Shown here: positions 16,173-24,065 of the stretch, one piece after another | Layout of the letters: every line of letters begins with the position of its first letter | How positions within the stretch are numbered: position 1 is the stretch's first letter | Assembly (NCBI GenBank): GCA_031266175.1 | Contig: JAISBN010000129.1 | Coordinates: 1-41,737, forward strand | Reading direction: 5' to 3' | DNA: 41,737 nt | From: Treponema sp. | Lineage (GTDB): Bacteria; Spirochaetota; Spirochaetia; Treponematales; Breznakiellaceae | Translations under genes and position numbers: made by a program | Notes under the pieces: generated by a model | What the model saw: only the letters and a program-made list of their open reading frames with translations | What the model was told of the DNA's origin: nothing | Databases searched by the model: none

Positions 16173-16195
16173 AAAACGGGGACTAGCAAAAGGTC

Positions 16196-16224
16196 TTGCC
16201 CGGGGCTTTCGGGCTGTCCATAAT
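16196..16224 (+). promoter_or_regulatory. Candidate promoter of rsmE
   Basis: TTGCCC (16196-16201), 17-bp spacer, CATAAT (16219-16224). ATG 16232 follows after 7 nt, so the transcript would start at or beside the start codon. Confidence 0.5.
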
Positions 16225-16231
16225 GGAAACC

Positions 16232-16972
16232 ATGAACCTAATCCTTTTTGAGGAAGCCGAAGCGTCCCGGCCGCTGTCCCCGGGGGACGAACGGACGGTC
16301 CATCTGATCAAGGTACTGCGCAAACAGCCGGGGGACCGCTTTTGCGCGGGGATCCTGGGCGGCAGGCTGGGGACCGGGGATATTACCCGCATAGGTCCCG
16401 GTGGGATAGAATTTACCCTTTCCCTGACGGAGGCCCCGCCCCCCCGGACGCCCCTGCGCCTGGTGGTGGGCTTTCCCCGGCCCATCCAGCTGCGGCGGCT
16501 GCTCCGGGACTGCGCCAGCCTGGGGCTTGCCGCGGTGGACCTGGCGGGAACCGATCTGGGTGAAAAAAGTTACTGCCGGACGAAGCTGCTGGATGACGGC
16601 GGCGCCCGGGCGGCCCTGATCGAGGGGGCCGTCCAGGCCCGGGACACCCAGCTCCCGGAACTTGCCGTGTACCCCGATATAGCTGCCTGGCTTGAAGCGC
16701 GACCCTGGACCGCGGAGCAGTCCGAATCCGGGCCCCTTCTCGCGGCTGCGGACAATGTCCGGCCCGGCGGAACTTTTACCGGCCTTGGGCCGGTAACGGG
16801 GCCGGCGGTACTGGCGGTGGGGCCGGAACGGGGCTGGAGCGGCCGGGAGCGGGCCATGCTGGAAGCGGCGGGGTTCGCGCGGCTTTCCATGGGCCGCCGG
16901 GCCCTCCGGACCGAGACGGCCTGTACCGCCGGGGCGGTTCTTTTGATGGGGAAAATGGGCCTTCTGGACTGA
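16232..16972 (+). CDS. rsmE: 16S rRNA (uracil-1498-N3)-methyltransferase
   Basis: A SPOUT-class methyltransferase that modifies U1498 of 16S rRNA in the assembled 30S subunit. The C-terminal knot signatures are present: AVGPERGWSGRERAML (the GPEGG(F/W)S motif with R for G) and LSMGRRALRTETACTAG (the LGxRILRxETA motif). The N-terminal PUA-like part begins NLILFEEAEASR and HLIKVLRKQPGD. I choose ATG 16232 (246 residues) because the protein family starts just before this strand and the promoter places the RNA start there; ATG 16223 and an upstream TTG 16196 are alternatives. Confidence 0.92.
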   Translation: MNLILFEEAEASRPLSPGDERTVHLIKVLRKQPGDRFCAGILGGRLGTGDITRIGPGGIEFTLSLTEAPPPRTPLRLVVGFPRPIQLRRLLRDCASLGLAAVDLAGTDLGEKSYCRTKLLDDGGARAALIEGAVQARDTQLPELAVYPDIAAWLEARPWTAEQSESGPLLAAADNVRPGGTFTGLGPVTGPAVLAVGPERGWSGRERAMLEAAGFARLSMGRRALRTETACTAGAVLLMGKMGLLD

Positions 16973-17075
16973 TGATGCCCCGGCGGCCCAACAAAATAAC
17001 CAATATTCGCCTTGCGTCGTTTGATCTTGATAAAGAACATTATTCATGCCAAAAGTGCGGTATCTCAGCGCCGGC

Positions 17076-17105
17076 TAGCCATACCTTCGTTACCTTTGGT
17101 ATACT
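17076..17105 (+). promoter_or_regulatory. Candidate promoter of the YugP-type peptidase gene
   Basis: TATACT at 17100-17105 is a good -10; TAGCCA at 17076-17081 (18-bp spacer) is a weak -35. ATG 17112 follows after 6 nt. Confidence 0.35.
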
Positions 17106-17111
17106 CGGGAC

Positions 17112-17795
17112 ATGTACGGTTTTGACATCTATTATGCGGCGCTGGTGGTCCCTGCCGTCCTGTTGTCCCTCTGGGCCCAATTTAAGGTAAAATCCACCTT
17201 TTCCAGGTATTCCCGGGTCCAGTGCGGCCGGGGAATTACCGGAGCCCAGGCGGCCAGGCTTTTAATGGACGCCAACAATATTACCAATGTGGCGATTGAA
17301 CCGGTGGCGGGTTCCCTGACGGACCACTACGATCCGGGCCGCCATGTACTGCGCCTTTCCCAGCCGGTGTACGGCGCGGCCTCCATTGCCGCGGTGGGTG
17401 TGGCGGCCCATGAAACGGGCCACGCGGTCCAGCATGCCCGGGGCTACGGGCCGCTCTGGCTGCGGAGCGCCCTGGTGCCGGTGGCAAATATCGGCAGTTC
17501 CATCGGCCCCTGGCTGGCGGTGGCGGGGCTGGCCATGGCGTTCCCGCCGCTTCTGACCATCGGCATTATCCTTTTTGCCGGGGCGGTGGCTTTTTACCTT
17601 ATCACCCTGCCGGTGGAGTTTAACGCCTCCGCCCGGGCGCTGGCGATCCTTAAACAAAATCAGGTGCTCAGCGGGGAAGAGCTGGCGGGGGTACGGAAGG
17701 TGCTTTCCGCCGCGGCCATGACCTATGTGGCCTCCGCCCTGACGGCCCTGATGAATCTGCTCAGGCTGGTGCTCCTTTCCCGAAGGCGGCGGTAA
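17112..17795 (+). CDS. Membrane zinc metallopeptidase, YugP/Zn_peptidase_2 family
   Basis: A 227-residue integral-membrane protein of the neutral zinc metallopeptidase family related to YugP (PF04298). The zinc motif HETGH is in AVGVAAHETGHAVQHARGYG. Membrane segments are visible at residues ~7-22 (YYAALVVPAVLLSLWA), ~117-155 and ~205-222. A second acidic ligand is probably in LPVEFNASARAL. The substrate is unknown; the family is assumed to act on membrane or envelope proteins. It ends RRRR. It is followed 62 bp later by rnfC with its own candidate promoter. There is no Shine-Dalgarno sequence. Confidence 0.88.
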   Translation: MYGFDIYYAALVVPAVLLSLWAQFKVKSTFSRYSRVQCGRGITGAQAARLLMDANNITNVAIEPVAGSLTDHYDPGRHVLRLSQPVYGAASIAAVGVAAHETGHAVQHARGYGPLWLRSALVPVANIGSSIGPWLAVAGLAMAFPPLLTIGIILFAGAVAFYLITLPVEFNASARALAILKQNQVLSGEELAGVRKVLSAAAMTYVASALTALMNLLRLVLLSRRRR

Positions 17796-17817
17796 GGCAA
17801 AATTGGTCTGACCGTCC

Positions 17818-17846
17818 TTGACCTTGCTTTGTTATTCTGTTACGTT
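17818..17846 (+). promoter_or_regulatory. Candidate promoter of the rnf operon
   Basis: TTGACC (17818-17823), 17-bp spacer, TACGTT (17841-17846). The rnfC ATG is 11 nt after the -10 box and no clear Shine-Dalgarno sequence intervenes. Confidence 0.5.
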
Positions 17847-17857
17847 ATGGAAATCCT

Positions 17858-19240
17858 ATGGCTGTAAGTACCTTTAAGCGGGGCCTCAAACTGGCTGCCC
17901 GGAAACAGGCGACGGAGGGCAAATCCGTTGAGCTGGTTCCCGTCCCCCCCCAGGTGGTGATCCCCGTTAACCAGCATTTTGGCGCGCCCAATAAGCCCCT
18001 GGTCGGTGTGGGGGATCATGTGACCCGGGGCCAGAAAATTGCCGACGCGGCAGGCCCCGGCCCTCTGACGGCGCCGGTTCACGCCTCCGTTTCCGGGACG
18101 GTTAAAAAGATCGAACCCCGGCTTCAGCAGAACAATACCGGGGGAATCTGTATCATCATCGAGACGGATCCGGCGGAGGCCGCGGGCCAGGCGTTTATGC
18201 CGCCCCTGGATCCCTGGACCTGTACCAGGGAAGAAGCGCTGGAGCGGATCCGGGATGCGGGGATTATCGGCATGGGGGGAGCGGGTTTTCCCGTTCACGT
18301 TAAGCTGAACCCGCCTCCGGGAAAACCCATCGACCTGATCATTGCCGACGGCGCCGAATGTGAGCCCTACCTGACAACCGATGAAGCGGTGATGACCGAA
18401 AAGCCCCATCTCCTGATAACGGGCCTTGCCATGGTGATGAGGATCACCGGCGTCCGGCGGGCAATCATCGGCATGGAAGACAACAAGGCCTCCCTAGCGC
18501 CCATGATTGAACGGGAAATCAGGCTGAACGAACGGGTAAGCGGGCTGGATATAAGCATCGGCCTCTGCCGGACCCGCTATCCCCAGGGGGGCGAAAAGAT
18601 GCTGATCAAGGCCCTGGCAGGCCGGGAAGTTCCCTCCGGCGGGCTTCCCATGGACGTCCGCTGTATCGTCCAGAATGTGGGAACCCTGGTAGCTATTGCC
18701 GAAGCCTTTACCCTGGGAAAGCCCCTGATTGACCGGGACCTGACGGTTTCCGGCGGGGCCTGCAAAACCCCCAAAAACATCCGCGCCCCCATCGGCGCCA
18801 TGATCACCGGCTTTCCCCCTGAATTTATGGACATCGACGAAAGGAGCCTAAAAAAGATTATCTTTGGCGGGCCCATGATGGGAAACGCCGTGCCCACCAC
18901 GGACATCCCCATTCAAAAAAATACCTCGGGCATTATTCTGATGACTAAAGCGGAAACCCTGGCGGACGCCGAGGGAACCTGCATACGCTGCGGCCGCTGT
19001 ATCCGTAACTGTTCCTGCCGCCTTTCTCCGGTGATCATGAACATCGCCCTGGAATCGGGGGATATGGACGAAGCGGTCCGGGCGGGGCTGGCGGACTGCG
19101 TAGAATGCGGCAGCTGTTCCTACGTCTGTCCCGCCCGGATTAAACTGGTTCAGCGTTTCCGGGTGGGTAAGCAGCGGCTCCAGGCCGCGAAGGCCCGGAC
19201 GGACAGGAAGCGGGAAACCGCTGCTCCGGGAAAGGTGTAA
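17858..19240 (+). CDS. rnfC: Rnf complex subunit RnfC
   Basis: The peripheral NADH-binding subunit of the ferredoxin:NAD+ oxidoreductase (460 residues). GMGGAGFPVHVKL is the conserved nucleotide/flavin-site glycine-rich loop, followed by IADGAECEPYLTTDE, both hallmarks of RnfC/Nqo1-like proteins. Two 4Fe-4S motifs occupy the C-terminal part: CIRCGRCIRNC starting at C375 and CVECGSCSYVCP. It heads the six-gene operon rnfCDGEAB, whose order is that of Rnf clusters in clostridia and other anaerobes. The stop codon is followed by rnfD after one base. Confidence 0.95.
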   Translation: MAVSTFKRGLKLAARKQATEGKSVELVPVPPQVVIPVNQHFGAPNKPLVGVGDHVTRGQKIADAAGPGPLTAPVHASVSGTVKKIEPRLQQNNTGGICIIIETDPAEAAGQAFMPPLDPWTCTREEALERIRDAGIIGMGGAGFPVHVKLNPPPGKPIDLIIADGAECEPYLTTDEAVMTEKPHLLITGLAMVMRITGVRRAIIGMEDNKASLAPMIEREIRLNERVSGLDISIGLCRTRYPQGGEKMLIKALAGREVPSGGLPMDVRCIVQNVGTLVAIAEAFTLGKPLIDRDLTVSGGACKTPKNIRAPIGAMITGFPPEFMDIDERSLKKIIFGGPMMGNAVPTTDIPIQKNTSGIILMTKAETLADAEGTCIRCGRCIRNCSCRLSPVIMNIALESGDMDEAVRAGLADCVECGSCSYVCPARIKLVQRFRVGKQRLQAAKARTDRKRETAAPGKV

Positions 19241-19241
19241 T

Positions 19242-20303
19242 ATGCCGGAACTTTATCTGGGATCCAGTCCCCATATCGGAACGTCCGCCCGGACTCAGAC
19301 CATCATGGCCCAGGTGCTTATTGCCCTTGCTCCGGCAGCGATCTTCGGGGTCGTACTGTATGGTTTACCGGCATTGGGGGTCATTGTTGTTTCGGCCGTT
19401 TCCGCCGCGGCGGGGGAGGCCCTGTTCAGGCGTATCCTCCGCCTGCCCAACCGTTCCGCGGACCTTTCCGCGGCGGTGACGGGACTGCTGCTTGCCCTGA
19501 TACTGCCGCCGTCGACCCCGCTGTGGATGGCCGCCCTGGGGGCGGTGTTTGCCGTGGTGGTGGCGAAGGAATTTTTCGGCGGCCTGGGGGCGAACGTGTT
19601 TAACCCCGCCCTTATCGGCCGGGCCTTTTTGCTGATGAGTTTTCCCGTAGCCATTACCCAATGGACCATCCCGGGGCCGGGGATCAGCGAAGCCGCGTTG
19701 TCCGGAGCGGACGCGGTGTCCGCCGCGTCGGGCCTGTCCCTGGATACGATCAGCGGAGCCACTCCTCTGGGGATCATTAAACTGGGGGGAACTCCCCTTG
19801 ACGTGGCCCGCCACTTTACCGCCGTGGGGCTCTCCACGGAAGCGACCTTTCCCGAACTGGTCACGACCCTTTTTCTGGGAAGTCACGGGGGGTCCATCGG
19901 CGAATCCTCCATATTGCTGATTCTGGCAGCCTGTCTCTACCTGCTTGCGATGAAAGTACTTGACTGGCGCGTTCCCGCCGCCATGATCCTTTCGGTCTTT
20001 GCCTTTTCCTTTATCCTGGGCTTGAATCCGGTTTTTGCGGTCCTTGCCGGAGGGCTGGTGTTCGGCGCTGTCTTTATGGCCTCCGACTATACCACCGCCC
20101 CCCTGACCGCCGGGGGCAAACTTATCTTTGGCGCGGGGGCGGGGATCATTACCGTGCTGATCCGGAAGTGGGGGAATTATCCCGAAGGGGTCACCTTCGG
20201 GATCCTGATTATGAATGCCGTTACCCCCTTCCTCAACCGGCTACTTCAAAAAAAGTACGGTTATGTAAAGAAACCCCGTAAACCTCCGGAGGCTGGCGTA
20301 TGA
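19242..20303 (+). CDS. rnfD: Rnf complex subunit RnfD
   Basis: A 353-residue polytopic membrane subunit (about nine hydrophobic stretches) with a covalently bound FMN. The flavinylation motif is in DTISGATPLG, with T174 as the expected attachment residue. The N-terminus LYLGSSPHIGTSARTQTIM is typical. Overlaps rnfG by 4 bp (ATGA). An FMN transferase (ApbE) is required for maturation but is not in this window. Confidence 0.95.
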   Translation: MPELYLGSSPHIGTSARTQTIMAQVLIALAPAAIFGVVLYGLPALGVIVVSAVSAAAGEALFRRILRLPNRSADLSAAVTGLLLALILPPSTPLWMAALGAVFAVVVAKEFFGGLGANVFNPALIGRAFLLMSFPVAITQWTIPGPGISEAALSGADAVSAASGLSLDTISGATPLGIIKLGGTPLDVARHFTAVGLSTEATFPELVTTLFLGSHGGSIGESSILLILAACLYLLAMKVLDWRVPAAMILSVFAFSFILGLNPVFAVLAGGLVFGAVFMASDYTTAPLTAGGKLIFGAGAGIITVLIRKWGNYPEGVTFGILIMNAVTPFLNRLLQKKYGYVKKPRKPPEAGV

Positions 20304-20908
20304 AATTATGGAACATCGCCCGGCTGGGCCTGGTACTGATGCTCTACGCCGCGGCGGCCTGCGTGGGGCTTTCCTTTGTGTATACCGGAACCCTTTCTAC
20401 CATTGAAGAACGGTCCCGGGCGGACCTGGAAGCGTCCCTGAAGGAGCTTTTTCCCTCCGCCGATGATTTTGACGACATTACCGGGACCATTACCAGCCCC
20501 GATTCGGGGATAAGCTTTAGCAGCGCCTTTGCCGCCCGGGAAGGGGGGGGGCTTGCCGGCGTGATCCTTGAAGCTTCCGGCGGCAGTTACGGCGGGCCCG
20601 TTACGGTGCTGGTGGGAGCCGGCGTTGGCGGAGTCATCAGCAGGATCAAGGTGATGGAGCACTCCGATACGCCGGGGCTGGGGGCCAATGCCGCTTCTCC
20701 GTCGTACTATGTGGACAAGGCCGCGGGGATCACCTTTTACGGCCAGTTTTCCGGCCGGGCGCTTACCGATCCCCTGGAGCCGAAAAACGACCTTATCGCC
20801 ATCACCGCCGCGACCATCACCAGCCGGGCCGTCGCCCGGGTGGTCCGGGCTTCGGGCGCCGCGGCCGCGGAATGGCTTGCGGCTAACGGAGGAAAAACCG
20901 ATGGATAA
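20300..20908 (+). CDS. rnfG: Rnf complex subunit RnfG
   Basis: A 202-residue electron-transfer subunit with one N-terminal membrane anchor (residues ~9-30) and an FMN-binding domain on the outer face. The conserved HSDTPGLGAN is present. The flavinylation motif, usually S/T-G-A-T-x-T/S, reads T-A-A-T-I-T here (residues 169-174), so the glycine is alanine while the modified threonine T172 is kept. Start ATG 20300 overlaps the rnfD stop; rnfE starts within the last 8 bp. Confidence 0.93.
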   Translation: MKLWNIARLGLVLMLYAAAACVGLSFVYTGTLSTIEERSRADLEASLKELFPSADDFDDITGTITSPDSGISFSSAFAAREGGGLAGVILEASGGSYGGPVTVLVGAGVGGVISRIKVMEHSDTPGLGANAASPSYYVDKAAGITFYGQFSGRALTDPLEPKNDLIAITAATITSRAVARVVRASGAAAAEWLAANGGKTDG

Positions 20909-21662
20909 ACTGATGAATGTCCTGCGTATTTTTGCCAACGGTATTGTGAAGGAAAATCCCCTTCTGATATTGATGATAGGCCTCTGTTCGTCGCTGGCGG
21001 TTACCACCTCGGTAGCCAACGGGATCGGCATGGGCTTGTCCATGACCTTCGTCCTGCTCATGTCGGAACTGGTGATCAGCATTTTCAGAAAACTGATCCC
21101 CAACTCTATCCGGATACCGGTATTTATCATTGTGATCGCCTCATTTACCACGGTGATTGATTATGTCCTTAAGGCGTACTTTCCCGACTTGTCAAAGGCC
21201 ATGGGGGTGTTTATCCCCCTTATCGTGGTGAACTGCATCATCATGGGGCGGGTGGAATCCTTTGCCTCCAGGCAGCCCCCGGGATATGTGATCCCCGACG
21301 CCCTGGGTATGGGCCTGGGGTATACCTGGGTGCTTACGGGCATTGCGGCCCTCCGGGAACTGCTGGGAAGCGGCGCCCTGCTGGGGCGGCAGATACTGCC
21401 GGACAGTTTTCAGCCCATTCTGTTTTTTGTCCTGCCGCCGGGGGGATTCTTTGTGTTTGCCTTCTTTATCGCCCTTAACATGGCCTTTAAGTCCGTCAAG
21501 TTTGGATCGGTCCCGCCGGACTGCGCTTCCTGTTCCGCGTCGGGCTGCCGGGGCTGCAGTATCGGTGAACGAAAGGCCCCTCCCGGTAACGTGGAACAGC
21601 CGCTCCGGGCCGGTGCGCCGGCGGGGCATTGCGGTTCCGCTTCCGGGGGAGGAGAGGCATGA
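20901..21662 (+). CDS. rnfE: Rnf complex subunit RnfE, with cysteine-rich C-terminal tail
   Basis: A 253-residue integral membrane subunit with about six helices, related to RnfA. Start ATG 20901 has GGAGG at 7-8 nt and overlaps the rnfG stop. Conserved segments are RIFANGIVKENPLLILMIGL and GYVIPDALGMGLGYTW. After the last helix the tail has five cysteines, four within CASCSASGCRGC (spacing C-x2-C-x4-C-x2-C), then a proline/glycine-rich end GAPAGHCGSASGGGEA. The tail is longer and richer in cysteine than I expect for RnfE and could bind a metal, which is speculative. Overlaps rnfA by 4 bp. Confidence 0.93.
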   Translation: MDKLMNVLRIFANGIVKENPLLILMIGLCSSLAVTTSVANGIGMGLSMTFVLLMSELVISIFRKLIPNSIRIPVFIIVIASFTTVIDYVLKAYFPDLSKAMGVFIPLIVVNCIIMGRVESFASRQPPGYVIPDALGMGLGYTWVLTGIAALRELLGSGALLGRQILPDSFQPILFFVLPPGGFFVFAFFIALNMAFKSVKFGSVPPDCASCSASGCRGCSIGERKAPPGNVEQPLRAGAPAGHCGSASGGGEA

Positions 21663-22276
21663 CCCTCTTTAAGATTTTTATTTCCGCCTTCCTTATAGAC
21701 AATGTGGTGCTGATGCGCTTTATCGCCCTCTGTCCCTTTATCGGGATGAGTACCGACGAGGACAAATCCATCGGCATGGGGATTGCGGTTACCTTTGTAA
21801 CGGTGCTGGCCACCGCGGTTACCTGGCCCATCTACCGGTTCATCCTTTCCAGGGAGGGAATTTTCGGTACCTTTAAGCTGCCCGGAGGATCCGAGGGAAG
21901 CCTTGAGTTTTTGCAGATCCTGGTGTTCATCCTGGTTATTGCCGCGCTGGTTCAGCTGGTGGAATTCTACCTGAAAAAAATGTCTCCGGGTCTTTACAGC
22001 GCCATGGGAATTTACCTGACCCTGATCACCACCAACTGCGCTATCCTGGCGGTAACCTTCGATGTATGGACCAAGGGCTACAATTTTCTTGAAGCCCTGG
22101 TCTATGCCGTAGGGGTGGCTCTGGGCTTTCTGCTTTCCCTGCTGCTTCTGGCGGGGATCCGGCGGCGGATTAAGACCAGCCCCGTACCGGCGTTTTTAAA
22201 GGGAACGCCGATACTTTTTGTCACAGCTTCGCTCCTGTCCATGGCCTTTATGGGCTTTGGGGGTTTGGTAAAATGA
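21659..22276 (+). CDS. rnfA: Rnf complex subunit RnfA
   Basis: A 205-residue six-helix subunit paired with RnfE in the membrane core. The first residues MTLFKIFISAFLIDNVVLMRF and LCPFIGMSTDEDKSIGMG are typical, including the conserved cysteine after ALCP and the later ITTNCAIL, which supply cysteines for the iron-sulfur site between RnfA and RnfE. The start ATG 21659 has GGGGGAGGAGAGGC in front, better than the in-frame ATG 30 bp earlier. Confidence 0.95.
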   Translation: MTLFKIFISAFLIDNVVLMRFIALCPFIGMSTDEDKSIGMGIAVTFVTVLATAVTWPIYRFILSREGIFGTFKLPGGSEGSLEFLQILVFILVIAALVQLVEFYLKKMSPGLYSAMGIYLTLITTNCAILAVTFDVWTKGYNFLEALVYAVGVALGFLLSLLLLAGIRRRIKTSPVPAFLKGTPILFVTASLLSMAFMGFGGLVK

Positions 22277-23061
22277 TCATTCTGATTACCGCGGTTTTTG
22301 CCGCGATTCTGGCGCTGGTTCTGGGGCTGGCCCTGGGGGTTTTTCAGGAAATTTTTAAGGTTCCCGAGGATCCCCTGACGGGACAGCTCCGCGAAGCCCT
22401 GCCGGGGGCGAACTGCGGGGGCTGCGGCTTTCCCGGCTGTGACGGGTATGCCGCTGCCGTGGCCGCCGGCGGTGAAGTTAACAAATGTACCGTCGGCGGA
22501 AACGCCGTCGCGGAAAAATTGGCGGAACTTATGGGAGTCGGCGCGTCAGCGCTTGTCCCCATGGTACCGGTCTGCTGCTGTCTTGGGGGCGCCGATATTG
22601 CCGTGAAGCGGGGCCTCTATACGGGGCTGAAAACCTGCCGGGGCGCCAAGCTTGCGGGCGGGACCAAGCTCTGCGCCTGGGGCTGTATCGGCTTCGGGGA
22701 CTGCGCCGCGGTCTGCAAATTCGGCGCCCTTTCCATGGGGAAAGACGGCCTGCCCGTGGTCAACTGGAGCAAATGTACGGGCTGTAAGGCCTGCGTTACC
22801 GAGTGCCCCCAGGCCATACTGCGGCTTATCCCCAAGGACAGGGAAACCACCCTGGCCCTCTGCTCCAACCGCAGCCCCGTTCGGGCGGCGATACGCAAAA
22901 CCTGCCGGGCAGGCTGCATTAAGTGCGGCATCTGTGTAAAAAACTGCCCGGAACAGTGTATCGTGATCGACAACGGTATTCCCGTGGTGGATTACGGCAA
23001 ATGTACCGCCTGCGGAACCTGCGAGCAAAAATGTCCCACCAGGGTCATGCGGGTTTTGTAG
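22273..23061 (+). CDS. rnfB: Rnf complex subunit RnfB (polyferredoxin)
   Basis: The ferredoxin-accepting subunit (262 residues). It has an N-terminal membrane helix (residues 2-22), then the 4Fe-4S domain with C48, C51 and C56 in CGGCGFPGCDGYA plus a cysteine near 73 (NKCTVGG). It continues with ferredoxin motifs CTGCKACVTECP, CIKCGICVKNCPEQC and CTACGTCEQKCP. It overlaps rnfA by 4 bp and ends the operon. A 12-bp palindrome CTCCCCGGGGAG (23062-23073) directly follows the stop but lacks a T run, so it is a doubtful terminator. Confidence 0.95.
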   Translation: MIILITAVFAAILALVLGLALGVFQEIFKVPEDPLTGQLREALPGANCGGCGFPGCDGYAAAVAAGGEVNKCTVGGNAVAEKLAELMGVGASALVPMVPVCCCLGGADIAVKRGLYTGLKTCRGAKLAGGTKLCAWGCIGFGDCAAVCKFGALSMGKDGLPVVNWSKCTGCKACVTECPQAILRLIPKDRETTLALCSNRSPVRAAIRKTCRAGCIKCGICVKNCPEQCIVIDNGIPVVDYGKCTACGTCEQKCPTRVMRVL

Positions 23062-23152
23062 CTCCCCGGGGAGACCTCTAGGATACGGTAATCCCGGTCC
23101 CGGTTGTGATTCCGCGCTTTCGCCGTCCGGTCTTCTGCATTAGACTTAAATC

Positions 23153-24058
23153 ATGAAACGCCCGGTAAACGCCGCAAAACCGGTAAACGCCGCCATGCCG
23201 GTGAATACCGTAAAGCGCCTTGCCTTTATTACCGCGGGTTCGGCGCTGATGGCCCTTAACATTAATACCTTTGTCCATGCCGGAGGGCTCATTCCCGGCG
23301 GTTTTACGGGTCTTGCCCTGCTGGTTCAGGAATGCGCCCGGCGTTTTGGGGGGATTGTCATTCCCTTTAGTCCCATCCTGTTTGTACTGAACGCCGTCCC
23401 CGCTTTTATCAGTTTTAAGTACATCGGCAAGTGGTTCAGCATCTATTCGTGCTTTGCCATTGTACTCATCGGGCTTCTGTCGGATTTTATGCCACCCCTG
23501 TTTATCCAAGCGCTTCAGGTTCACGATACCCTTTTGTCCGCGGTATTCGGCGGACTTCTGAACGCCCTGTCGGTCAGTCTCTGCCTTCACGCCCAGGCAA
23601 CGTCGGGGGGAACGGATTTTATCGCCATCTTTATTGCCGAAAAATACCACCGGGACGCGTGGAATTATATCTTTGCCGGCAACTGCGTGATTCTGGCTCT
23701 GGCGGGCTGGCTTTTTGATCTTTCCATAGCCCTTTATTCAATTATCTTTCAGTTTATTGTCATCATGGAGCTCAGGATCTTCTACCGGGGCTACCAGCAG
23801 ATGACCCTGTTCATCATTAGCTCCAAACCCGGCAGGGTGTATAAACTGATTAAGGATGAAACCAACCATGCCGCTACTTCCTTTACCGGAAAGGGAAACT
23901 ATGCGAATTCCGACCGGGTCATGGTCTATTCGGTAGTATCCGCCCCGGAGGTAAACAGCCTGGTCGCGGGGATTAAGCAGATCGATCCCGAAGCCTTTAT
24001 CAACGTGGTTAAAACGGAACAGCTGGGGGGCCGCTTTTACCGCCCCCCCAGGGATTAG
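23153..24058 (+). CDS. YitT-family membrane protein (DUF161/DUF2179)
   Basis: A 301-residue membrane protein with about five helices in residues 22-205 and a cytosolic DUF2179 domain from about residue 213 (MTLFIISSKPGRVYKLIK to the end). The family is widespread; its function is unknown or linked to transport. The signature GGLIPGGFTGLALLVQ and SGGTDFIAIFIAEKY fit YitT. Residues 4-21 hold three copies of a six-residue repeat (PVNAAK, PVNAAM, PVNTVK) from an 18-bp tandem duplication, so the real start may be ATG 23195. A TAGACT -10 box (23141-23146) ends 6 nt before ATG 23153. The 3' end faces uvrB with a 7-bp gap. Confidence 0.88.
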   Translation: MKRPVNAAKPVNAAMPVNTVKRLAFITAGSALMALNINTFVHAGGLIPGGFTGLALLVQECARRFGGIVIPFSPILFVLNAVPAFISFKYIGKWFSIYSCFAIVLIGLLSDFMPPLFIQALQVHDTLLSAVFGGLLNALSVSLCLHAQATSGGTDFIAIFIAEKYHRDAWNYIFAGNCVILALAGWLFDLSIALYSIIFQFIVIMELRIFYRGYQQMTLFIISSKPGRVYKLIKDETNHAATSFTGKGNYANSDRVMVYSVVSAPEVNSLVAGIKQIDPEAFINVVKTEQLGGRFYRPPRD

Positions 24059-24065
24059 CGCGCAA

